In this document: one piece after another, positions 31,512 to 44,625 of the stretch | Layout: the number at the start of each line of letters is the position of its first letter | Numbering within the stretch: position 1 is the stretch's first letter | Source of the DNA: Hyaloperonospora brassicae | Taxonomy: Eukaryota > Oomycota > Peronosporomycetes > Peronosporales > Peronosporaceae | Direction: 5' to 3' | DNA length: 64,000 nt | Assembly: GCA_947650285.1 (NCBI GenBank) | Contig: CANTFL010001210.1 | Location: 16,674 to 80,673, forward strand | Notes under the pieces: model-generated | Seen by the model: the letters and a program-made list of their open reading frames with translations, nothing else | Database searches by the model: none | What the model was told of the DNA's origin: nothing | Program-made: the position numbers and the translations under genes

Positions 31512-34184
31512 CAAATAATTCTATACACTGCATATGTAAAAGCAAAAGACGCGCATGAAACAGCTAAGAAAGCGGCAAATCTCAAGCAACCTTATATTCC
31601 TTAACATCAACCATAAAAATTTGAGATTGCTGTGTATTTTGTGGTTCGAGTTATATCGAGTCCGTTGTCTCCATCGCGATCGTGCACACCTTTTGACTTG
31701 TACGTGTTTTTGGTGCAGCATTGTTGCGAGACTCAGCGTTTAGACACCTTGCCGCCCGCGTGGATCAATGTACTTAGGGTATGCCTTCTGTAGCAGTCTA
31801 CCTCTTTCCCAAAAAGCGTAGTACAAGACTCAGTGCATACTATATTGTATTGTCATCTTGGCAATATATTTAAGTTAAGAATGAAAATGCCTGCGTCAAT
31901 GCCCTACAATTACTGGACTTAAATATTGTTGTACCAAATTCTTGACATTTATTTTCAGATCTTTCATTTTTATGTCTTAAAATATATAATATAGAGCTTA
32001 AAATTTGTAATTATTTTTGTTTATCGCCATTCCATACAAATAGATATTCTTTTAATTCTATTTATTTCTTATTTTGGATAATTTTTTATGCTTTTGTGAG
32101 ACCTTGAGCGCGTTTTCACATAAACACCATCGGCCTTGGCTTATTCTTTTGGCACGTATCAGTACTATAATGAGACAACCGACACTACCGTCGCACGAGT
32201 CCTGTATCCTCATAATAGTTTATTTCCCGCCGTCGCCGCTCTCTTCATAATATATCTATCGACTTGGCTCAACGGGCCAACTACCGTTAAATTTATTCTA
32301 ATGTGTATTGATATTTTAATTTAGGAATATCGGTAGAAAATCAGCGTAAATCACATGATTATTACAAAATTTATTAATATTGAATGATTCCTCGTAATAA
32401 TAAAAAAGTTTTTAAACATTGTTTTATTTCTATAACCCTATTATCATCATCCATAATTAACAAAGATATGGTTCATCATCTTTCAAACTTGACGAACATT
32501 GAATCTGGATATACATATTCAGGTCATGAGCGTGAAAACAAAAAAGTGTGTATAATGGCTGGTATAAGATACAACTTACCGATTACCGATATAATGATTC
32601 CAGTATGATCGTCATCTTCACTGAGTTTTCCTTTTTAACGAGATTCTATTCAGAGTAGTAATATTAGATCTTGCTTTTGCAAGTGTTAAGAAGCGACATG
32701 GATATAAATTATGTTTCTTATAACTGAAAGTGAATTCATCTTGTTCGACTATAGATGTGCTTCCGTAGATAGGTCTCATTGAAACTGATGCGTCTATTTA
32801 AAGGTAAGGTAGGACAAAGACAGGCCAAAGTTCAGAATTACGTGTAACAAGGCATATTGGGTACAATATATCATCTTTATAAGGTTTAGTGAAATGATTA
32901 TTACATTACATGTTCTTTTAAGAATATCAGAACACGACGTGATATTCTTTCAGTGACCCAACAGTCTTCTTATTGGTAAGTATATTAATAAAACTAAAAC
33001 ACCAATTGCTGCTTGACGTGCGCAATGGGTGAATTTTGGACGTCACAATGCATGTATGCATATTTTTAAATCAAGATAGGACTAATTGACAGAGAAAGTG
33101 TTTAGGACTTAGTTATAAATGTTTTTTTGCCATATAATACCACTATTACGTAACATCATTTGATAGTTAGGGTTTCTTTTTAAATGTGTACGTGGAAGGA
33201 TTAAGCACATATGTTCTCTGCTGTCAGTTCGGGTTTGCTTCGCACTGTTTAGTAATTTGTGGCTGACGGTGCACCACGTTTGTGATGATATAGCGTACTA
33301 ATTATACAGACACATGCATACCCGATATAGTACAAGTAATATCCGACAAGCAAATACATTCATTTGGATACATCTGCCCCCTCACTACGATTCACAGCTC
33401 AACCCTGTCTTAGTTTTCTTAGTAAAAGTATGAGACATATTTCGCGTATTTCGAAACAAGACGAAATTCTACCTCATTGAGCTAAATTAAATAGGTTCAA
33501 TTCGTAGTGTTGATTTATCGAGAATCGGAACCGATTTAACGCAACAACACTACTAGGTATATACGTTACTAACGATTTATTAATAAGATTAAGGTGATCT
33601 AAATATCGCGAAGTTGCATGCAAGATCCGTGCAAACATAACAAAGTGGTTAACAACAAGTCCAAATAGACACGTCATTGCTAAACTAACATCTGCTTGGT
33701 ATCTGGAAAATAATATGATGTTATACTGGTTAAGTATCATCACCAGACGTAGTATCGTCCGTAAGAACAATATCCAGATCTATTTTTAATCGACCCATTA
33801 TTCACTTAAAATAGTATAGACGCCTTCTAAGGGGATACTATATTGTTTTGTAACTTACAATATAAGAACTTTGTCACTTATGTTAACATTTTCGACCCAT
33901 TCACCCTCTTCAGCTGTGTTAATATTTCGAAAGATACATGTATATAAACTCGTTCCAATATATTGTGACGTAATGTGCGTCGGTTATAATTGGTTAGGTT
34001 GTGTGGAATCAATGACGTCGAAATTTCGTTTGACACCGACACAGTTGGATCTTATCAAGTGAAGGGGGCTAACACGTAACAGGTACCGGTTATAGTTCAT
34101 CAAATAATTATATGATCAGGTTATGATGTCTATATTAGGGTTTGTAAGATAATAGGTTAACTTAAATATGAGAAAGTAAAGCAC
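31512..34184. other. Very AT-rich sequence, no supportable gene
   Basis: Open frames are all short and typical of AT-rich noise. No repeats with clear boundaries were seen. Confidence 0.5.
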
Positions 34185-34319
34185 AGTTTACCTTTTGATC
34201 TTATAGAATACTCTGTCTTCAAAGATTTGCGTTTTGATCGCTTAGAGTACGAAGACTTCAAAATTCACATACTCTCGGACTTTAAGTACCGGCTAAGTGG
34301 TGTGGAGGAATTATTTTAA
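34185..34319 (+). pseudogene. Possible Copia gag fragment
   Basis: A 44-codon open stretch contains FDRLEYEDFKIHILSDFKY and GVEELF. This resembles the conserved start of Copia-type Gag (F-G-x-N/E-Y-x-x-W/F-K). It ends in TAA with no continuation. The match is by eye and weak. Confidence 0.25.
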
Positions 34320-35563
34320 CATCAGTGCCTTGTACAAGGCCTAAATGATCTACGAGCTCGTGTGACTCTCTGAGTACGAACGCGCTTAAATTTTCATGAA
34401 ATAGTAGTCTTTTTCGTATTAAATGTAATTACTCGAATAAGTGAACGTTCAGTAATACAGTCTTCATCTAACTTTTGAGCTGAGGTAGTTTTGATTATTA
34501 AGGTAAGATCAGTAGTAATTTAAGCCTGAGACCATAGATAGGTTGACCTTCTGTCAAGATTATTGCACTTGCTGGCTTCTCCGAAAGGCGACATATATCC
34601 TGTGAGATGCTGAGTGCTAAATTAGGGGATTCGAAGCTGTATAATTGTCAGTCTCTGGACTTAGAAGTGTTAAGCGCGCAGCTGAATGCCTATCTATACT
34701 TCGAATCTGCATTCATCCATTTAAAATTATTTGTAACCATTCGACAGCCTCAATGCCTAATAAATACCTTCCCTTACCGTGTTAAGAGCCTAGAGATTAC
34801 CATCTAGTCTCAAAATATAAAACAAATGAGGGAAAGAAAGGTAAATTTCTCATCTGAATATTCAAGAGGTTGGAATGACCATAAACAATGCCATGCTTCG
34901 ATTTGAGCAAAAGCGAGTGTTTCAGATCATCTTTGAAATCGGTAGTAGAGTCATGGTTTTGGATCTGACTCGTAGCACTTCAGTAGGCATTGCTTTCACA
35001 ACATTAAATAAGCTAGATCAAATTGTCACGTGTCTACGCCCCTTGTAAGAAGTCATATCGTGCAAGTTTACGTTTGTTGTCTTCTCGTAAGTGTAGAAAA
35101 GACCTATTGGACTATAGGAGTCAACATATTCTACTACTACGTTCTGCCAGAGGTAATGGTGGTGATTATGTACATAATAAATCTGTGTCCTACCGTGGTT
35201 TAAACGAACGTCATCCAGTTCACTTCACTACATTCCATGCGGTAGTGGATGTTAAAATGAGCGCCAAATCGGCTTCAAAGCAGCATTTTACGGTAAATAC
35301 GATAATTTTATTGTCCGTGTTGGTCGCAGATGTGTGCTTGAATAAAAAGTGGTCATACTAAGCTAATTATGTAGCGCCTCAACATAATGCTTCGCGTCTA
35401 CCCCTAGAACTTAGTCAGCGGCAACTAAGGCGCTTATAATGCACCACGTTGATCCGATCTGTGTCCGCTTGGCGACGGAAACTTGTGTCATTGTGCACAA
35501 AGTTTCGTAAACCTTATTCGTATAAATTTTGGGTTTTGACAGTGTATAACGATGCCTTGTCTT
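34320..35563. other. AT-rich sequence with one 112-codon unassigned frame
   Basis: The + frame 35,023-35,361 is open but has no recognisable motif. It may be more retroelement debris. Nothing else is supportable. Confidence 0.4.
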
Positions 35564-35802
35564 TGCAGGAAGTGCAAGTTGCACTTGGGTCGACTCCAGA
35601 CTTTCCACTTTAAATATGGCATATATGGAATGTTCTACAAGTATCTATGTGTTGTATTAGGCAGCAAAAAAAGATATAGGTTGGGTTGTTCTCACTTGCA
35701 TTTTGACAAGCCACTGACGAGGCCTTTGGTGGGGGGGCCGAAACGCGTCTGGAGCGCATTTCAATACAGGTCATTTCATTTACTTAATGTTCTCTTTCTA
35801 AG
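35564..35802 (+). repeat. Left LTR of the mini-Copia element
   Basis: Begins TGCAGGAAGTGC where the right copy has TGTTAGAAGTGC. Contains GGGTCGACTCCAG, ATCTATGTGTTGTATT and CGAAACGCGTCTGGAGCGC, all shared with the right LTR. The end near 35,802 is eroded by about two bases. Confidence 0.85.
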
Positions 35803-35803
35803 C

Positions 35804-35814
35804 GGTTATGAGCC
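35804..35814 (+). other. Primer binding site, internal (half-tRNA) Met type
   Basis: GGTTATGAGCC is the reverse complement of GGCTCATAACC, which has the CAU anticodon of methionine tRNA in the middle. This is the priming mode known for Copia and Ty5, in which a tRNA cleaved in its anticodon loop is used. Confidence 0.7.
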
Positions 35815-36247
35815 TTAGCGGCTCTGGTTTGTGCTGCGTTGTACACGGGATGTGCACTGAGAGCGAGTTAGTCCATGAAGTCGCGATGGTACATGGTCCG
35901 ACGATGGAGATCTACGTAAGCGCACGGTGGACAAGCATTCGCTGTTTGCGCTCGCGAAGGGACAACCAAGCTCTGCAATTGAAGTTGAAGGTTTCGTGAA
36001 GTGTAGTGATGGTAGTATTGAAGTGGTTAAGAGCAAGAGAGAACAAGAGAAAAAGCCCGACGATGAATGAATGATGTCAAGATGAGACACGGTCCAGGCA
36101 ATGGGGGAGCCAGGACAAGCTACTAAGCGAGCAACAAAGAAAACGGCCGAAGAGAAGGTGGACAGCCCCATTGGAGCCTGCAGATAATACAAGACGGTAC
36201 GGACGATGGATGCTCAGGCGGTTTGATCTCATGTCGTCAAGGGGAAG

Positions 36248-36484
36248 TGTTAGAAGTGCAAGTTGCGCTTGGGTCGACTCCAGAGATTCAACCTACCCTA
36301 GGGCACATATAGGATGTTCTACAAGGTTCTATGTGTTGTATTGGGCAGCAAAAAAGATATAGGTTGGGTAGTTCTCACTTGTATTTAGACAAGCCATTGA
36401 CGAGGCTCCTGGCGGGGGCCGAAACGCGTCTGGAGCGCGTTTCAATATAGGTCATTTCACTAACTTAATGTTCTCTTTCTAACA
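36248..36484 (+). repeat. Right LTR of the mini-Copia element
   Basis: 237 bp with intact 8-bp inverted termini TGTTAGAA/TTCTAACA, followed by the TSD GTCTT. Confidence 0.88.
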
Positions 36485-36489
36485 GTCTT

Positions 36490-37289
36490 AAACCTATATG
36501 CAAGATTTATTCTCACCGTCCGAATGGCCTGGCTCCAACGCTATGTTTTATAAATCAATTGGACGTCGTAGAACTTGAGTCAAACGTGCATTGTTTCAAG
36601 TAAGTACTGGAAAGTCACAGACCTAACTTAACTAAACAACAAAGCGCTAACGTTGTCAGCCATTGACAGATAATGGTAGTATGTAGGTCATCAAAATGTC
36701 AAGATTTATTACTATTGATATATAAATATATGTTGATAACATGTATTTTGATTTTAACTTCATAGATTTTACTGAAACGGCACATAATCCATTGAGTGAC
36801 GCTTGTTGTGATAACAAACCCATGCTAATTTTTAGTAGTAATGGCCTTGAGACGAGTCATTAAGGATGCAATTTTTACGATGCACGTAAAGGGACACGTA
36901 TACGTTTCATGGATGCTACACTCATTTTGTATAACTCATTTCTAAATGTCGATTCAATTATCGACTCTTTCATAAAGCAATGTAAGGTGAAAGAGCCGCC
37001 CAAGCTCGATAACACGAATAATTTGATCTTTATAGAGAGTTAGGTCTCGGCGCATATTCTTAAGTGACGCTAGAAAGCAGTTTTACAAAGCAAAGTGTGC
37101 TCGATGTCAGAGAGTGATAAATCGATAAGCTGTATATGCTAACTAAAGAATATATCCGGGTGACGTTGATGCTGGTATCACCCTTTAATATGTCTCATCA
37201 TTACAATATATTCAAGAGCTATACGAGATGTCTGCCGATGAGTTAGGCCATGCCTTAAAGGCTAATAGTATCATTAACATGGTGGTAAT
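36490..37289. other. AT-rich sequence, no supportable gene
   Basis: No open frame of note. A short stretch near 37,075-37,110 reads KAKCARCQRV on + and may be a scrap of a retroelement zinc motif, but the context is lost. Confidence 0.35.
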
Positions 37290-39480
37290 GTCACCGGATG
37301 TCGAAAACCAATCACCTTTTTTTCTTGGTGAGAATTTCTGATGACACGAAGTCGACGCTTATTCCGCACGGTACACCATCAATCCATGAAGATTTGCTCT
37401 ATATTATATATTATAGCTTTCGAGACGTAATAAGTCATAACCCTCCATCTGTTATACCCCCCGACAGAGGTTTACGTTTGAATCGACCAGGTTTTTCGAT
37501 AATGAATATTGCGTAACACGGCAATGTACTTTCTGAAAGAATTTGTGCCGTCATCGACTTATTTCTTCTGTGCTAATAAACAGATTAAAACGGCTCGTAA
37601 GATTAAGTCTCATCAAGCTAGATCGAATTTTGTGGCAAGAACCCGATTGTCAAGTGACGCATAGTTCATGCTTATGATTAGCTGAATGCGGCCATTATAC
37701 CGGCGCAGACAGAAGGAAGGTTGACGAAACACTTGGCAGGATGTGCGATTTAACGTGCTCGTCAAAGTCGATTGTTTTTACCATTTGCCCATTCGAGCTA
37801 GTAACATATCGTTGACCGCAGTCGGTTATACTAGCGGTAGGATATGGTAGTGATGTGTTTGATATCAAGGCATATCAAATGATACGGCTACATCAAAATT
37901 TCTGGTGACGCAACTGTTTCGACCCTTAACATGATATGATCTAATAACATTTGATTATATGTTTATCTGTAGTTATGCTGAGCAGAGTCGTTCCGATGTG
38001 TAAAACTACACAAACCTCTCACGATCTGTGCTCTAGAGCTTGCGCGAACAAGGTGTTTGCTAATGCATTCAAATGAATCTTGGCGCGGATAATATCTCCT
38101 ATCGTGGTCGTTTATTATCAATAACGGTCTTTGATCGGACATCGACAGAATATAATATATTGTCTTTCGGCCGACTGAGAACAAGAAAAAGGGGTTGCAC
38201 AAGTAGCTTGTCGTTACCATTTACTTGCTCTAGTACAGCGAGCACTGCTTTGAATGACTCGGCCATTATCCAATCTCTTACAGAAAGGAATGGATTGGTG
38301 CAACACAAGCACTTATAACGAAGAATTTGAAGCAAAAAGCAGGGTGTCTTTAATGCCCTAATCTTGGCCCGCCCGATTATTGTCGGCCTTACAGTGACTT
38401 CGTTGACGCGTCTGACTTTGCCATTGGTATTGCGTGATTACAAACAGATGTGTATGAATGGGTACTCGTAATTACATTGAGTCCCAGTAGATAAACGCTT
38501 CAGAACAGAACTTCCCAATTTATGACAAAGAGATGCTTGCTATGAAGAACGCTTCGGTCAAGTTCTGGTCGCACTTAGCTGTCTCTGAACCATTTGTAAA
38601 CCTAACCGACAATGTATCTTTACTTTTTACAGATCAGGCACCACACCTCTCACATCAAATGTCCTGCTGTATTTTATTGTTTGCGTTATATGATGTCGAG
38701 GTGAAGTATAATTTGGCCAAGCAAAATGCTTTGGATGATGCATTGTCACGCAGATCCTGTTATGAGCTTGCCCATGGTACGACTTTGTCGTCATCCATCA
38801 CTAACTTACTTTGTGCGGCCTTGCCAATAGTAAACATCGTACAGATTTCTTAAGGCTAATGCTCCCTCTACTTGATTATGCCTTGACGAACGCTGTTCAT
38901 GCCTTTTCAGGCAATACCCCTAATTAAATTAGCGGTCTCGCAAATCCTTGCGTTACGTTTACGCCTATACTGACTTGATCAGGGCTCAATTGGGAAAAAG
39001 ATGCTGATCGGCCAGCTGATGTCAGCTCCGCTTCTGTACAGAACATGTATGCGCATTTCTCGCTACATGATTAAAATTATAAGACATGTGTGTGACGGAA
39101 TAGGTAAATAGTCAGGATAAACAAAAGAATCAAGCAATAAATATAGTGAGAAATGAAATTGAAACTTATGGGATAGAAGTCCAAGCCTTTTTTTGATTAT
39201 GAAAATGCTACCTACCTAAGGCAGTGTCTACAAGGTCAAAAACAAAGTTCCGACCGCACTTCATTAGACCTTTTGAGGATGTGGACAAGAAGGGCCCCGC
39301 ATAAACGATAAATCTATATCGCAAGTTGCTCAAATACCCTGTGTTACACGTTGACTTCCTTTAGCCGTAATGGGATCCGTCTCACTTTCAATGGAACGTG
39401 CTTGCGCCGCGTTACTTGTCCTTACGACAAGACGCTGCATCGGAGCCAGGATATAAAAACGAGACTCAACTCGACTGAAA
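37290..39480 (+). mobile_element. Heavily decayed Ty3/gypsy pol remnant
   Basis: Fragments in pol order on the + strand. Near 37,400-37,500 is the pre-RT segment FRDVISHNPPSVIPPDRGL. RT scraps follow around 37,800-38,150 (including QLFRPLN and AEQSRSDV). RNase H is at about 38,380-38,790 (DASDFAIGIA, then LAMKNASVKF, FTDQAPHLSHQM, VKYNLAKQNALDDALSRRS). Integrase C-terminal pieces lie near 39,230-39,460 (FIRPFE..., KYPVLHVDF-like). Many stops and deletions; the integrase core is missing. No LTRs were found. The family differs from the intact element, and this copy does not show dense hairpins. Confidence 0.8.
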
Positions 39481-42364
39481 TTATGCTCCACCGCTCGTAG
39501 AAAAATTCACTCTGCGCCTAGCGCAATCGACAAATGGTCTGTATTTGCGTCTAGAACGCTAAAATATAATTTTACTGTCTCTTGCAGACGATATACTTAT
39601 ATGCACTAGTAAATCGTTCGTCTACACCATCAACCATAAACCAAACACACACTCCGCCACCAGCATTGCTTGATGAGCGAGGGAACCATTGCTTTCGGAG
39701 TTATAAATTACTGGAACGTCGTCGCTGTTATTGTCAGTACCATAACTTTGTGAAATAACGCGTGAGAATTTAGTCATAGCAATTACGGGGGTATGTATAC
39801 ATCTTCTGCAATATTGCCAAAAAGGCTTTGGGCTATCGATTCTTGTGGTCAGAATAATCTTTCGAATCATAGCGCTTCTTACCAAATTCGATGATGGTAA
39901 GAGGTTTACCAGTCATAGCTTGGCTTGAAGTCGAGGCTACCAGGATAACTTAAGCGTAGCGTGGTCGAAACCCGTACACAAACGATCTTGACCTCAACTT
40001 TGCATTTTAATTGCAAAAAATTTCTTCAAGGCAAACATTTTTCACACCGACACGTGCATATTGAGCGTAACATGCAGTTTTAGGCACATTGCCTCATGAA
40101 ATCAGCAAATGAAGCTGTTGTTCTCTATACTAATCATTTTTCGGCAAGTAGATATATGAACACCCTTAATCGGTGGAACCGATGCACCACAAATTTGTCG
40201 TATAGTCCAAAGTAAAAAATGTCGGATATAATTCTGAAAGAAATTGTGGAACTGAGGTCAAAATATATTTGTCAAATGAAATAATAATTGTATTAAGAAT
40301 AGACGCTCCACCGTCTAGCTTTGACAGATGATTTCAATTATTGTATAAAAATTGATATGTATAAACAATCGACTACTGGCATTTGATTAAGGGACTTAGG
40401 CATTTGCTAAAAACCTGACGTAATAATGATAGGAACAAAATTGCGGAATATATGTCAAAAATTGGATGAGAAATAGAGAGGATTAAATTAATACAGATCT
40501 GATCGTGATTACAAATATCGCGACACTGTTTAGTGAAGCCAAAAGTTTTAATGACATTCTTATATATAATAATGAGCGAACTCTGCTCCAGTTTCACATT
40601 TTAGCCTATTGCAATTCCTTATACCTCGATGTGGTGACCTGCGACCATTTTTAAAGGAATTTTTATTTAGCAGAAGTCGTTGGAGGTAAGGTATACGTAT
40701 CTTAAATAAGTCAGATTATTTTGAATGAATAGAAGCCAACAATTGCTGATTGATGGAATTACGACGGAACTAAATGCGCTCGTACTATTCGATCATAAAT
40801 CAATTAAGAGACCACAATTTTAACAAAGGCGACGCATTTCAATCACGTATTTAACCACAAAATTGGATCTTGAAGTAAGCAAGTATGTCAATCTCGTCAA
40901 TCATCATGTTTTATAGTTTTTGCTAATAATAAAAGGGTTGTTTAAGTCTTATTGCGAGTCTATTGCATACAGCTGACCTAACAGCTATTTATACAATATG
41001 GCTAGATGGGTCAGTGATCAAATGTTAAGTGGATAAAGTATAATAAAGATGAATACCGTTTTATTAAAGAAGGATTAGTAGATACCTTAGACAATTTAGT
41101 TATTATCAAAGGCAACGATATTGGTGCGATACAGCCCCTATATGATTTATAAGGCTCAAGCTCAGTAGTGATATTAGTAAAACAAAATGAAGCCTACCTG
41201 CTGGCCTATAGAAAATGTTTGAATCCGTAAATTTTCATGACGTCAATGAGCAGACCGTCCGTTGAAATTTATTATCGTTGCAAGTAAAGAGTCGATGAGA
41301 CGTGACAAATTCTTTTGATTTCAATTACCAGACATAAGCGTATTATAACCATTTTTTGTAATGCTAGCCGTTTATGTTAATACGACGCATGTGTATCAAT
41401 ACATCCCTTGACTATATATATATTCTGAGTCAAGACAGGGTATAGAGTATCGAAGGTTGAAGAATTGATGACAATGTGATACGAGAAAATAGCGCACATT
41501 CGATTGTGGTGGTTATGTGTGTGATTTTCTTTTAAGGCTTAGCTTCACGATAAATATTGATTGAATCGTATAAGAATTTAAAAAATCAGGCAAATACTGG
41601 GATCGCATAACCCTAATTTAGTGACGAAAAATTTCATAGGGCGTCGGAGAATGTAACGATAATTTATATAAACATTATAAGCGTTTATTAATCTTTTCAA
41701 TCAATGTCATGTTTAGCTTTTTATGCCTATAGACAAATTGCTATGTTTAAAAGGAAGGTCTATGATCATCGTAGTAGTATACTAGGATCTGTAGGACCTA
41801 TAAGTGAGGTGCGGATTCACTAAGAAAATATTGATGAGAAACTATACGATTTACTCGTTTTAATATAATATTTGAGACAACAGTACATTGGAGGCTCAAA
41901 GACTATCGAATTTATATCGTGTAAGGTAATTGTGAATTTTTTTGTGAATGTAGAGTTATGCAAGCGCTCATTCATCGATAGTACTTTAATACAAATTAAT
42001 TGCAAGCAGTACGTCAATCAGCGTATCCAGAAACGATGTCCTCATTGCTATGTTGTGTAAAGGTGGCGTTTCTAAGTATAAGATTAGTATTGAACAATTT
42101 GAAAGCTTCTCGCCCAGTTTAAAAAAATCGGATGAAATATAATAGTACTAAATGCGCAGTCTTGTGTTGCAGGCGCGGCTAAACAGACTTTTTATGCCGC
42201 TCCTGGAAAGCCTATACTAAGATTGATTCAATTACTTGTGGAATCCAATAAAGACACTCAGAAATCATACTATCGCCTATGGAGACACTTATAGATTATA
42301 ATATTACCGCCTGCTCTCATAATTAGGGATGTAGTAATGCAGCGGAATTTGCACACGTTTATAC
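39481..42364. other. Very AT-rich sequence, no supportable gene
   Basis: No frame longer than about 75 codons and no motif recognised. Presumably old repeat debris. Confidence 0.5.
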
Positions 42365-42570
42365 CTAAATGAAAATGGCTTTGGTTTGTTTATAGAAGGA
42401 AGTCGGCAAAAAGGATGGTAAATCAGAATATATTGTGAGTGCATTTTTCGGGTAATTATTAATTCTATACGACGATCAACGAGACGCCGTTATTGGCAAT
42501 TGACACTTTGGTGTCGACGAATTTGCCTTAACACACTTTGATGAGCAAAAGGTTATAATATTAGCATGGA
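42365..42570 (+). pseudogene. Possible Copia reverse transcriptase fragment
   Basis: A + frame reads YRRKSAKKDGKSEYIVSAFFG, stop, LLILYDDQRDAVIG. This resembles the Copia RT region around the YVDDLLI catalytic motif, with the aspartates lost. Recognised by eye; moderate to low support. Confidence 0.35.
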
Positions 42571-44339
42571 TGATATATATCCATAGCAGTAATTAAAGTC
42601 ATTTATAATCATTCTCGCCATCTATGGGATATGAATTGACAAAAATAAATCAGGTGTGTCATGATGAAGTTTCGTGTGCAATTCTTGGATAACGCCGTAC
42701 ATGTAACGAATATAGAGATCCAAATAATGTGTATGACTGTATTTCTCAGTAAAACCTCACTGTTATTCCCGTGTCATCATTTTTTGGATTTTTATTATAG
42801 AATTTTAGACGGACACATCTGAGACTTATAGGTGAACATGGAAGCCGACAAACCAAATCATTGGTAGATATACGCGTCCTGTACTTTATACACCAGACTG
42901 ATAGAGCTCTTGCTTAGGCAACTAATAGATTCGTTTTTACACAAGAATGATAAGATTTATGCTCTTAAATAGTGAAGATAAATGTCTGTAGATGCAATAG
43001 GTGCTGATGATGCCTTGCAATTTTCAATTTATTAAATGTACATGTAGGCCTGCTATTAATTGTCATTAGGCAGGAATAAACCTTCATTTACGCCGCCTTA
43101 AATATCATGTATAGCGTTTACAGGTCTAATTTGTACGGATAGCAGACGAAAAGGTCAAATGTTGATTTTGAGCTATTAATTTACCATATTGTAAGCGGTA
43201 GGCTTCGAATGACACGAAGCATATTGTTGATCGTGATTGTAAACATCATACTTTCAAATTCAAGGTCAATTAGCTCAGCATAAATTAAACTATAATCGAT
43301 ATATCGTACATTCACAGTTAAAATTATTTTAAGGATTTTTAATGCAATTTTAATATATATGTGATATGTTATTAAAGTTGTGGTAGACGCACTGCTTTAA
43401 AGAAGAATAAAGGTGTTCGACGCACCATTGCTACAATCAAATAATGCACTATTCATTATATGATATTTAGTGTGTAGTCACAAAATTGACAGTGGTCAGA
43501 GACGGGTAAAGGTATATCTAAACATATTACATATATAATTAGCTGATTTTTTACGATGAGAATTATGAAAAATAAACTGACAACTTAAGTACCTATTTTA
43601 AATCGCATACTCGTGCCAACATCATTGTAAAAGTAAAGAAGAAACGACCTGAAAGTAATGTATCCTACAATTATGCAACCTGTGCGATGATGGTAAAAAA
43701 CATGTATATAATGTTGAAAAATGATAAAGTAGTTTAATTTCGTATATTACATATTTTCGTTTTTCTGCCGCAATTATATAGGTACGTCATTGTACTTAAT
43801 ACCCTAGAAAAAAATTACGCGAATAAAGATTTTGGCATTGAATTTCTCAAAATAGTTCGGCACACACATTTGATCTATTATTGCTACACATATCAAAAAG
43901 GGATTTAAATTTGATGATTAAAATATCGGTCTTATAGAAATCGATTCTAACTACAGATTTATGAATACTGAATATCCATAATCTAAAAGATCATTATTAT
44001 ATTTATATCATGTTGATGTTGATGTTAGCAACATAATCCTGTAGCTGTCAATGCTCTATTCGAAAGGCCATACGTGGTGTTGATGAGTAGTTCTATCCCA
44101 TACTTTCGGTCTATATAAGGTCTTCCAAGAAAGTTATACAATTTATATATTCTAAAAAGGAAGGAATACAGATATGATATAATATATAAATCACGTCGAT
44201 AGATAACATTGTCTCAACAATTATTTTGCGAGGAAGAGCTTATCTCTGTATGTACTTACTGAACAAGAACCAGATTGACGTTATAATAAATGCGAGTTAT
44301 GACGCAAGTGACTTGAGATAGATGACAATTATGTACAGG
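42571..44339. other. Very AT-rich sequence, no supportable gene
   Basis: No coding-like frame or bounded repeat recognised. Confidence 0.5.
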
Positions 44340-44625
44340 ATGTGCATCATTATGAATTTAAGTGCAAGATGAGTCCGAGTAAGTTCCGACCACGCATAAT
44401 TTTGTGATTGGTGACAACTGGACCGATAGAGGAAGAGATATTACTTCATCTCTGACATTAAGGATGTCGTGGCATATAGGGCGAGAGATGTGAAAGTTAA
44501 TTACACAAAAAAAGAATTTATTGAGCGGACAGACGAGCAAAATGCAAAAATCGTTATAGTCGCGTTCCAGTGCGTATGATCAGCAGACGTTTTGACTAAA
44601 GTTGATAATTACGCGGACCTAATAG
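44340..44625 (+). pseudogene. Copia RNase H C-terminal fragment
   Basis: A + frame near 44,483-44,610 reads DVKVNYTKKEFIERTDEQNA, then VIVAFQCV, stop, SADVLTKV. This matches the end of Copia pol (H-I-D-V-K-Y-H-F-x-R-E ... V-A-D-x-L-T-K). It may belong with the fragment at 42.4 kb, but 1.8 kb of unrecognised sequence separates them. Confidence 0.45.

Larger units (their letters stand above)
35564..36484 (+). mobile_element. Internally deleted Copia-type mini LTR element (921 bp)
   Basis: Two diverged direct repeats of about 237-239 bp (35,564-35,802 and 36,248-36,484, about 85% identical by eye) flank about 445 bp. The right LTR starts TGTTAGAA and ends TTCTAACA. The TSD GTCTT is at 35,559-35,563 and 36,485-36,489. 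After the left LTR, GGTTATGAGCC (35,804-35,814) is complementary to a Met-tRNA anticodon stem-loop (half-tRNA priming as in Copia and Ty5). A polypurine tract AAGGGGAAG (36,239-36,247) precedes the right LTR. No pol is present; a short frame with VEGFVKCSDGS in the middle is unassigned. Non-autonomous (TRIM-like). Confidence 0.85.
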
